Assembly: GCA_030374805.1 (NCBI GenBank)
Contig: JARGSG010000052.1
Location: 1 to 64,000 of the forward strand
Source: Gracilaria gracilis
Taxonomy: Eukaryota > Rhodophyta > Florideophyceae > Gracilariales > Gracilariaceae
Length of the DNA: 64,000 nt
Reading direction: 5' to 3'
The translations under genes were made by a program, and so were the position numbers. Each line of letters begins with the position of its first letter. The stretch's first letter is position 1. Shown here piece after piece: positions 55,742-64,000 of this stretch. The notes beneath the pieces are model-generated. The model did not search any database. It was not told the DNA's origin and saw nothing but the letters and a program-made list of their open reading frames with translations.

Positions 55742-56800
55742 GACAACAATATTTGTGTGTCTGTATCAGCAGTGATACTTGGGAAAATTCAATACCATTA
55801 CTAGGTTCGAAATAAAAAACTTCTTTGTCCCTGTAGCATTATTGAAGCAAATAATGCCACTTTGCTCTCTTGGTTTGCTTTCAATGTCTTCAAGGACACT
55901 ACCAAGGCAAAACGAAGGGCTTCAGAGGTTACGCAGGCCATGCACGAGGCCTATATTGGAGACCTGTTTCTCAGAATTCTTGTCGTTGTTACTTTCGGGA
56001 TAGCATGAGCTTCCGAAGGAGAGTTCAACAACCAATGGACAGTTTTGGTTTTCTATACGTGTGCCAAGCACGGTTTAGAGTGCATATTGCGCAGAAGCGG
56101 AGTCGACAAAACAGAAGAACTATGAAAACACCTGTTGCCCGAATAGGGGATCGTACCTCGGGTGTTGATTATGGTTTGCGTCGGGGTTGGTTTAGCCAAT
56201 TCTGTTGGTGTAGCTCTGCGACCACTTCATGGTATTTAGCACAATAATAATCCCAGGAAAGTGGCTGATAGTACTGCAAATGTTGCCAGAAGTAATAATG
56301 CTACTTGTTCTGAAAACTTGGTTGCTGCCGTCGTTCAACGCAACGTCGGACGCTCAACGGTGACGGTGCTCAAGAGACCATGACGCGGTGCACACACGTT
56401 GACAAGGTATGCACGTGATGGTGCCCCGCATCGGCACGCGCAGTGGCGTGCTGCACCCGGCGCGCTTTCAGACAAGTTGCGCGCAACGTCGCGCTCAGCG
56501 CGCTGCTGCTTGTGGCTAGGTGTGCGGGCGTGTGCCCGATGCGCTGCATCCATGCGTACCCCGCGTCCGTGGGACGTTACAGAGTGCACATCGGCGGATA
56601 CGAGCGAAGAAAGTAAGAGCGGTGGATGCATGGCGTGTGACGCGATCGATTTGTAGTAACGACGGGGCGGTAGGGGCAACTGCGACACCTGCTGCGGCGT
56701 AGCGGCCGGCTGAGACATGGGGATTTAGAGGCTGCGGAGATGATGAGCACAATCGCAGTTGTACAGAGCTCCAGCGACGTGGAGAAATAAAAAGCGCAAC
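55742..56800. other. Membrane-protein-like fragment, then GC-rich spacer
   Basis: A plus-strand reading at about 55,855-56,050 (ATLLSWFAFNVFKDTTKAKR, then YIGDLFLRILVVVTFGIA, a TGA, then NNQWTVLVFYTCAKHGLECI) looks like a hydrophobic protein piece. From 56,340 to 56,800 the DNA is GC-rich with low-complexity frames only. Confidence 0.3.
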
Positions 56801-57559
56801 GGCGGGGCCTGGTGGGGGAGTGTGGTGGAAGGAAGTGGAAAGGGAGCGTAGCGGTAGGTGGATATAACTGGGATGCAGGAGCGCTGGCGAGCCAGACGGA
56901 CAACAAGTGCGATGACGACGGAGAAGTCGCGGGAGGAGGGAGGATGTGGGATTCAGAAGACAGGATCGGTGCAGTACCGTTGGAACAACGGTGGGGCGTA
57001 GAACAGTGGCGGCGTAAAGGTATCTCAGATAGTATGTGGTGGGGCTGCGGGCGTCCGTCCTTTGCATTTTGTCAAAGTAAATTGCAACTTCGGGCTTGGG
57101 AACAGAGAGGGTGGCACTGGGGGCTTTGGCAAACAGCTAGGGAAGGGATCGGTTTCTGAGCTTGTAGTGTTTTTCAGCTATGCGGCTGTGTGCGGGCGGG
57201 GAGACGTGGATGGAGATGGCGTGACACCTGTTAAAGTGGCGTGTGGGCAGAATTCGGAGCTTGTGTTGTGCGAAGATTGCGACCATTCCATGTTGAACAG
57301 CCAGAAATGGTATGGCCGTGACTGTGCATTTGCCACTTGGGCAAAGTATCTATGTTGACGGCAGAGGCAGACAGGGGCACACAAAAGCGGGGAGAAGAGA
57401 GCGGATGAAAATGACGACGATCGTCGTGAACATGAGCGTCTTGGTGAAAGTAGATATGGTTTTATGATGACGGGCCGTTTAGTGCGGGGGGTACGTACGA
57501 AGGAGGTTCAACAAGCCTTCGGAAGCGACAGATTTCGGTGGGGACGCATCATGCATGTA
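56801..57559 (+). pseudogene. RCC1-repeat-like fragment
   Basis: Plus-strand pieces read VKVSQIVCGGAAGV, NREGGTGGFGKQLGKGS, AAVCGRGDVDGDG and PVKVACGQNSELVLCED, which echo the RCC1 repeat (VxxIxCG...W/F-G.G..GxLG.G...VacG..hsL.L). Frame changes occur between pieces, and a TGA at about 57,356 ends the last one. Only two or three of the usual seven blades can be traced. The assignment is by pattern and uncertain. Confidence 0.35.
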
Positions 57560-57588
57560 TGACGAGCGTGATGGTTGGGACACAGATC

Positions 57589-58620
57589 TCATAGAATTCC
57601 AGATTCCTTGAGCCAACGTTGCACCTCGTATATGAACATGGTGAAGCCAAACAAGGGCGACACGGTGAGTATACGCGGGCCGACGCCCACAAAGAAGCCG
57701 CGAATGCCACGCGTGGCGTTAGATGCACCTGGCGCATTGTACAATGGTGAGGTGCGAGTTGGGCGAAGCGGCGGAAGACGACATGGCGTGCGCCGATTGC
57801 GACGTGGGCGCGCCGGGGTGGATGGTGTGGGGGGCGGACGACAACGCGGTGGTGGCGGTGGGCCACACAAAACGCTTGGTTGCACTGATTGACTGCAGGC
57901 GGGTCTCGATGACGTCAGGCGGTTTAGAGGGGGCGGCTGCGGTGGTGCCCGCCAGAATGACGGCCAGCGAGACGTTGGGCGTCGCCAAAATGCCGTCCTC
58001 TTTGGTGAAGAAGTGACGCAGGTAGGTCTTCATGGGGAACAAGACCATGCTGAACGGGATGTCGCGCAGCAAAACGGCCGACACGTTGTTGTACAAGCCG
58101 CTGATGCGCAGCTTGTAGATGAGGCGGCGCATGGAAAGTGTGGAGGTCTGCATGTTGATCATCAACACCTCCATTGGTTTGGTGGCAATGACCTGCGTGA
58201 GGCCGGCGCCCACGCCGGCCAGCATGGCACTGGCCATGAAGATGGAGCCGTCGGGGCGCGAAAGCATGGCAGTGAGGCAGTCATTAACGGAGAGCTTGTT
58301 GGCCTTCTCCAGAAAGACGCCGGTTTGCGCGGGGCGCAGGCCACGGTACAGCGACTTGAAGCCGGTGTCGGGGAAGATCTTGGCGCACCCTGCACGAAGT
58401 TGGTGTAGTGCGCAGGGTACAGCTGCAGATGCGTACGCACCGTGTAGAGCGGGTACACGGAGAACTGCCCGATCACGCCAGCCACGACACCAAACACGAT
58501 GTTCTGCAGGAGGTTCTTGCTGCCGGAGAGGCGACAGCGACGGCGGCGGCGGCGAAGGCGGTCGCGGCGGTGGGTAGCGCCCTGCGGCGGCCGACTTGCA
58601 CATGGCGGGGGGAAGGGGCG
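57589..58620 (-). pseudogene. Mitochondrial carrier family (SLC25) protein
   Basis: Minus-strand reading with three carrier repeats. Repeat 1: VVAGVIGQFSVYPLYTVRTH, where the signature PxDxxK/R appears as PLYTVR, so the acidic residue is replaced. Then TGFKSLYRGLRPAQTGVFLE. Repeat 2: AGVGAGLTQVIATKPMEVLM, then NNVSAVLLRDIPFSMVLFPM. Repeat 3: PSKPPDVIETRLQS, and after a frame change GIRGFFVGVGPRILTVSPLF and YEVQRWLKESGIL at the end. The pattern is close to aspartate/glutamate-type carriers of the inner mitochondrial membrane. The substrate cannot be fixed from this. Frame changes lie near 58,530, 58,390 and 57,770, and about 35 unusual residues precede the last one. The likely start is near 58,603 (MCKSAAAGRYPP). 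It is divergent from the USP gene, about 690 bp apart. Confidence 0.75.
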
Positions 58621-59292
58621 TGGGGCGTGGCGGAGGGGAGGGGGAGCGAGTGCAGTGCGCGCGCGAGACAGTGCAGCTCGCGAAGGTGAAAATGGCGCTG
58701 CCGTCGCTTATATGTGCGCCGCTGGGGTATGTAACGGCGCGCCGCGTGCGTGCTGCGGCGCGCCTGCGCCGTGCCCGCGCCTCGTGCTGACGTGTCGCCG
58801 TTGCTGACCGTGCCACATTGTGACATCAGCAATGTGGCGGCTGCGGCAGCAGCGGCTGCGGCGGCTACGGCGACAGCATTGGCAGCGGTGGCGGCATCAA
58901 AAATTCGCTCTTCGCGCACCATGTGCGCTCCATGCGCTTAACGCGTGCCGCGTCGCTGAGTGCGCCGCTGCGCGTCAGTGCCGTCGCCGCCGTCGTTCCG
59001 CCTCCCCGCGCGTGCCCAACGTTCTAGCTTTGCCGTCGCCTCGGCACACACACAAACACACACACACACACACTCCCCTCTCCCCTCCCCCCTCCCCCGC
59101 GCACGGCCCCGTCGTCGCCGCCGCTGCTCCCATAAGCGCTGCCCCGCCACCATGCCCGTTGCCCGTGCCACCGTCGCCACCCGCCGCCGCCGCCACCGCT
59201 GCCGCTGCCGCCGTTGCCCGCCACCACCGCCGCCGTCGCCGCTCCGCCGACGCCGCAGCCACCACTGCCGCTGCCGCGCCTCGCCGAAGCAC
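58621..59292. promoter_or_regulatory. GC-rich intergenic region between carrier and USP genes
   Basis: Rich in GCGGCGGC and CCGCCG runs, which create Ala/Arg-rich shadow frames on both strands. It includes a (CA)n microsatellite at about 59,044-59,072. By position it should contain the promoters of the two divergent genes. Confidence 0.5.
59041..59072 (+). repeat. (CA)n microsatellite
   Basis: About 15 CA units with one AAA interruption, directly followed by CCCCTCTCCC tracts. Confidence 0.9.
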
Positions 59293-61610
59293 CCATGGCT
59301 GCCGACGAGCTCGACGCCAACTGGCAGACCGTCATGCTGGACATGGGCTACTCGCAGCTGGACGTGTCACTAGCCGCGCACGCCGGCATGTGCGACATCC
59401 ACCAGGCCATGAAGTACATCGAGCAAAACGCGTCGTCCTCGCCCACGCGCGTCGTGGCCGACTCTGCCGCGCCACGGCCACCGCCACCGCCGCCACCGCC
59501 ACCGTTCGCTATGTCGGAGGAGTGGCCCGCGCTCAAAGAGGTGCTGCCCACCGACCACCTGCCCCACTACCACAACATCAGCTCAGACGCATCGCAGCTG
59601 CCCGTTGACGCCCCGCAGAACCCGTAGCCGCAGTTCGGCGCCATCGCCAACGCGCGCGACTCGTTGGATCGTCTCGGTGTCACGGAAGAAGGCACGTCTA
59701 CGCCCGCGCGCTCCGCCGACGACTTGGCCACGTCGCACGATGATCAGATCCGAGCCGCTTTGGGGCTTTCCAGGAAGGATCAGTACGAGCGCGATACGGA
59801 AAAGACCATCCAGGTCTCCCGACAGGATGCCTTTGCCGCCGCTGGCAACGCTGACCATGATATCATCCGCGCCATCGAGGAGAGCCTCAAGTATAACCAG
59901 CAACCCACGAACGCGCTGTATTTTTGCAGTCTACCGCCTATATCAGCGAGCCGCCTGCGCAGCGTGTTAGTTTCGATCATCCGGTTGGATTGAGGAAAAT
60001 TGACGACACTTGCTACTTGAACTCTTTGCTTCAGGTGTACTACTACCTTCCGCCTTTTTGCCGCGCCACCATGAAGTACGGCTCGCCTGTCAGCCCTGCC
60101 AACGCCTCCACATTTCCAAACGGCGATACCACTAAGGAGGAGAAGAGCAAAAACCACCTCCGACATGCTGCGGGACCTGAATGATGTCGCCCCCCAACTT
60201 CCGACCGTCGACCTGTCTGGTCAGCCTCAACCCAAGTCCGCCCTAAAGACGCAACAGGAGACGGATGCCGCCATGAAGCGCTTAGCAATCGCAGTTACGC
60301 CAATCCCACCAATGTTGTTCGCTCCATGCGCGTCTCGGACGAGAAGCGTATTTTCATTGGAGCGCAACAAGATGCATCTGAATTCAAGGAGCTCTTTCGT
60401 AACATGGTTGAAATGGGGCTCAAGCAAGATGTGTCGCAGTCGCATCCCTCGTCGCTTGATGACGATGTTATGCAACAGCAATCTCCGTCCCCTGAATCGC
60501 CTGCATCGCTTGTGAGGGACCTCTTTAACCTCCATTTCCGACAGGAGACGCTGCGTTCGGAGAATGATATTGGCAAAGCCGCTAGTGACGCCGAGAATCC
60601 GGTTACCACCAGAGATGATACCACCGCTATCATTGTCAATGCCACTATCAAACAGGAACGAAACCTGTATGCTGGGCTGGATGATTATGCACTCGCAAAG
60701 ATCGAGCACAGTGATGGCGACACATTGTCTGAGACACGAGAGATGGATGCAAATGCGCTCGAGCACAATCAGGTAAACATGACCACACCGCGTATCTCAA
60801 GAGCTGGTCAGGATACCGTCGTTTAGCTGTCGACAAGCGACTCCGAACGCGCTGTTGCGACAAAGAGCGTATGGTTTACTGCGCTTCCGCCAGTGATGGT
60901 GATCTATCTACTACGGGTAAGCTCTAACAGAGGCACCCTGCAGGCTGACAAGGTTCACGATAGGTACGATTTTCTTCCGGAAATTGAATTTGATCTCTAT
61001 ATGGAGAAGAACCGTGAGGAAGCAACTCGAGCTCGAAGCCGTGTAAATGAACCCAGGAAGGAAAAGGAATGTCTCAATTCGCTTCTCAAGCACTATCGTG
61101 GCTTCACTGTTAAGGCTTCTCAAGAGGTCGAAGAAGTAGGCTGGTCTGCAAATCAACCGTGTCCCGCGAAACAAAGGTACGAAAAGAGGTATTTTTCGGC
61201 GTGCCAGCAGGGTCCAAAAGCGCCTTAAGAAATCTCTTGAACCCACTTTGGCTCTGTCTCCAGTGGACGGTTTGTCGCGCGAAAGTATAGAGGCATCGCT
61301 AGGGACGATTGGAAGGATTCTAGATCATGATCGCAAAAAATATGATTCATATGAACGAGAGCTCGAGGCGATTGAGCCACAGAGGCAGGCGTGTATCGCG
61401 GCCTCGACGGCATGAAGTATAAACTTCATGCGGTGCTTGTGCACGACGGTGCTCCAGAGAGCGGTCATTACTGGATCATTTTGTCGCATCCTTGAACCAG
61501 ATGACCAATTAGAGTGCGCCTGCAACATGAGGAAGTGAATTCGGCTACTCTTCGGCAAGCAGAAATCCATTGACCTCCATCCGGACATTTTCGGAGCTAC
61601 ATAAATAAAA
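59293..61610 (+). pseudogene. USP25/28-like ubiquitin-specific protease
   Basis: ATG 59293 opens MAADELDANWQTVMLDMGYS. Order: a UBA-like domain (VSLAAHAGMCDIHQAMKYIE), a polyproline linker, and a UIM-like helix (DIIRAIEESLKYNQQP). The protease follows, with the Cys box KIDDTCYLNSLLQVYY (Cys codon 60011-60013) and FIGAQQDASEFKELFRNMVE. Then come VWFTALPPVMVIYLLRVSSN and KVHDRYDFLPEIEFDLYMEK, a helical insert, and the His box KLHAVLVHDGAPESGHYWII (His codon 61466-61468). UBA-UIM-USP order and the LPEIEFDLYMEK text fit the USP25/28 branch, which removes ubiquitin from substrates in nucleus and cytosol. The Cys box has DDTCY instead of the usual GNTCY. In-frame TAGs at 59625 and 60824 and frameshifts near 59,912, 60,165 and 60,300 and after 61,200 interrupt it, though catalytic Cys and His are kept. 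Confidence 0.85.
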
Positions 61611-62046
61611 CTAAAAAATCACATTATGCAACAAGGCCCATGCGCGCCAATCCTTCGGCACCTACCGTGCACCTTGGAACACGTTTCGGCAGTCTACAGT
61701 ACCCAAGTGGCCTATAAACATTGTTCATAGGGGAGGCTCGCGAGAAGCATTTGGGAAGTGAAGAAGATGGAATGAACAAGTTGTGTGCTTGGAGAATGAG
61801 CCGTTTCGAAGATTTTGCGTACTCTGGGTCAACTGTGCATGTAGCAGCGTGCCGACTGGAGGAGCCCAGTTTCAGTCGTTTGGTTGGGCACCAGGGAAAG
61901 GGTAGGGTGAATAAGAGTGGGAGGAGTAGAGATAGCTGTGGGATGATGTATAGGTGGTATATATTATTCATCCAATACCTATCTCCAATCTCTCCTGTGA
62001 AAAAGGGTGGTAGTGATTGGTTTATGAAAATCCTATGGAATGAGTG
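61611..62046. other. Spacer, no gene seen
   Basis: Short frames on both strands. It separates the converging 3' ends of the USP gene and the Plavaka-like transposase. Confidence 0.5.
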
Positions 62047-64000
62047 CTATGCGGGGGGTGGGAGGTAGGGCCTGGAGGTGGGGTCCCGGTAGGATCTGTT
62101 GAGGTAGAATCTATGGAAACGCCAATGGAGTCGGGAATTGAAGGGGTGCGGGGTAGTTCTGGTGGAGAACATGAACGGAGCGAAGGATAGAAGAGAAAAG
62201 GATGAGCCCAAACCATGGAGAAACGTTGTCGGATATGGAGTGGGTGACTCCTTGGAAGATAGTTTGGAAGAAGGAAGGGTGAAGCGAAGAAGAGAAATGA
62301 GTTTGCAGACCCAGACGATGGGGGTGGAGTTGGAGGAGCTGGTGCCTGCAACGAGGACATGAGAGAACTTTGGGGATTTAGAAGGACCGAAGGACGGGGT
62401 GGCAAATATTCGTTGGATGAGAAGGACTGGATGATCCTGGAGCGCGAGCTCGTTCCGCTCTTCAATGTAGTGGTCGAGTGATGGGACATATCCACCGGCG
62501 ACGTAAGTGCAGTTGACTACGGTAATTCGGGTGCGAAGAAGAGTGGGGGAGTAATCTGAAAGATCTAGGACTTCGAGAGAAAGGGTGATGAATGAAGGGA
62601 GGGCGTGTTTTCCAACCTGTTGGAGAATGGAGAGAGTGTCAGTGGGGAAGAGGTCTTGGAGAGATTTGGGATTGAAATGAGGATTAGAGTGGACAAATTT
62701 GTGGGCGGTGATGAGATCAGCGAATGAGATGAGTTTTCCATAACGGACCAAACCGGGTTGACGGTATTGGATGGCAGAGGCGATGGCAAGAGAGAAGGAA
62801 GTGATGAAGGGGTTGGTGGAAAGGGGGTTCCAATCTTTGGTGGCGTTGGAGTGATGGATGGCGCGAATCGTTTCTTCATGTGCAGTGGACCTGCGCTTTG
62901 AGGTTTTGGAGTAGTGTGACTTGAAGAGGGAGTGGGCGTGCTCGAATATGCCGGCATCGTTGAAGTGGAGGCCTTCGAAGCGGCGAATGTCCTCGACGAT
63001 GTGGTCGAGGAGATGGAACTTGATGGTGCCAAGGCTGGAAGTGTGGTGGGGGCCGAGGACGAGTACGGCTGTGCGCTTGAGGAAGCGGCTTTGGGATTGG
63101 AGGTCGGAGAGATGGAAGTCGGTCCATTCTGCGGAGGCGTTGTGTCTCATGGAGAAGAGGAGAAGACCGGAGTACTTGATAAAAACGGAAGTGATGGGAG
63201 ATGCATCGACCTCGTCACAGCAGCGGTCGAAAAAGGCGCCGATGAAGGGAAAGACCATGTCGAGTGAGCGGTAGTCTTTTGCTTGCATACCACGTAGGCC
63301 GTCGGAGGTGAAGATACCGTTAAGGGTTTGACCGTTTTCGGGGAAGGAAGAGTCGATGTGGAGTCCTGTGGCTGGAGAGTGCTTTTCGATGGCGGCGAGG
63401 ATTGTGGTCGCGTTTTTCAAAATGGAGAAGCGAACGGAGTTGAAGGAACGGCAGGACTTGGAGGAACGGGGGTAGTGAAGATTGATTCTGACTTGAGTCT
63501 CTCGATATCTGCGAGCTTGATCAGCTTTGAGATGCCGAGGTGGAAGTTATGGAGTGATTCGAGGCGGAAGAAGTTGTAAGGAGAGAGGAGAGGGGTGGTG
63601 TTGAGGAGAGAGTAAGATTCGAAGAGGGAGGAGTGTTTTGCGAGAGAAAGGGAGTGGAGTGCTTCAACAGCCTTTCCTTGGTGTTCTGGGCGATTCTGGG
63701 CTTTCTAACGAGAATGGCCCTTTCAGCATCTTGAAAGAGGGTAGAGTGTGATTTGCGGGCAGCGGGAGTCTGGGTCTGGTATCTAAGAGAGGATGATGGA
63801 ATGTGTAGGTGGAGGTCGGAGCGTGGGACGGTACAACCGTGGCATAGATGCTGGGGGCGGGTACCGTGGGAGATGGAGAGAATGTTTTTTGCTTCTGCAT
63901 GTCTGCGCAGTAGCTGGCGATGATTGGGGGACAATGGCGGAGCACGCCATCAGCATCAAAAATGGTGAAGCCGGTGAGTTTGGAGGAGAGGAGAGAGTCG
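62047..64000 (-). pseudogene. Plavaka-like (CMC clade) transposase, partial
   Basis: Runs in from the right edge on the minus strand. Pieces in order: FTIFDADGVLRHCPPIIASY, HAEAKNILSISHGTRPQHLC with HGC, FRLESLHNFHLGISKLIKLA, and GLRGMQAKDYRSLDMVFPFI. Then KFHLLDHIVEDIRRFEGLHF and DAGIFEHAHSLFKSHYSKTS, which precede the C-terminal region. D-G...C.P...SYCAD...C..C followed by LHNFHLG-type text is the layout of Plavaka/KDZ-like transposases. Three frame changes are needed, near 63,890, 63,640 and 63,470. From about 63,520 to 62,047 the reading is then open for more than 450 codons. The C-terminus is Ser/Pro-rich. The superfamily is inferred from motif order, and the exact clade is tentative. 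Confidence 0.65.

Noticed and set aside
56516-59608. Long Arg/Ala/Pro-rich frames on both strands in GC-rich DNA
   Set aside because: Stop codons are rare in such GC-rich sequence. These frames overlap the real carrier and USP readings and have low-complexity composition.
22407-61610. Spliceosomal introns as the cause of the frame changes
   Set aside because: At the breakpoints examined, protein text continues almost without a gap and no GT...AG intervals of intron size remove the breaks.
1-64000. tRNA, rRNA or snRNA genes
   Set aside because: No sequence with tRNA box A/box B spacing or conserved rRNA blocks was noticed on either strand by eye. A covariance-model scan was not possible.

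Overview
The window is nuclear DNA of a eukaryote. It is rich in transposable elements and poor in introns. It holds relics of a DIRS-type retroelement, a Copia retrotransposon, two CMC (tnp2/EnSpm-like) DNA transposons, a Plavaka-like element, a pogo/Tigger-like element and a uniform 415-bp MITE family. Between them lie damaged eukaryotic genes: a cryptochrome/photolyase, a USP25/28-type deubiquitinase, a mitochondrial carrier, a ketopantoate-reductase-like gene and a secreted REJ-like protein. A red alga or another TE-rich alga/protist is the best guess. That is inference, and no ribosomal or organellar marker settles it.

Layout: 1-2.2 kb DIRS-like RT-RNase H relic; 2.9-8.0 kb four MITE copies, around a coiled-coil gene (4.8-5.7 kb, -) and a ketopantoate-reductase-like gene split by one copy (6.3-7.5 kb, +); 9.4-13.7 kb CMC transposon with divergent transposase (-) and zinc-module accessory gene (+); 16.6-20.5 kb secreted REJ-like protein (-); 20.6-21.3 kb GC-rich minisatellite; 22.4-26 kb cryptochrome with a very long tail (+); 26.4-27.3 kb intact zinc-module ORF (-), divergent from a decayed ORF (27.5-28.7 kb, +); 29.4-30.6 kb dioxygenase-like gene (-); 32.9-33.4 kb 146-bp direct repeats; 33.4-42.4 kb mostly AT-rich gene-poor DNA; 42.6-43.7 kb decayed second copy of the zinc-module gene (+); 44.6-47.7 kb Copia pol (-) with a MITE inside; 49.8-51.1 kb Tigger-like transposase (-); 51.5-53.7 kb MITE next to a second CMC transposase (+); 56.8-57.5 kb RCC1-like relic (+); 57.6-58.6 kb mitochondrial carrier (-); 59.3-61.6 kb USP25/28-like gene (+); 62.0-64.0 kb Plavaka-like transposase (-), running off the right edge.

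Almost every recognisable gene is broken. Several elements carry only nonsense codons in one continuous frame (CMC-1, Tigger, RT-RNase H, dioxygenase-like, coiled-coil). The cryptochrome, USP and carrier genes carry several frameshifts each. This is either a pseudogene-rich TE graveyard or a genome sequence with residual indel errors, and the sequence alone does not fully separate the two. The best-supported new observation is the MITE family: six copies of 414-415 bp, four with exact 3-4 bp target duplications. One copy interrupts a host gene and one interrupts the Copia RNase H region, with CMC-type transposases present as plausible drivers.
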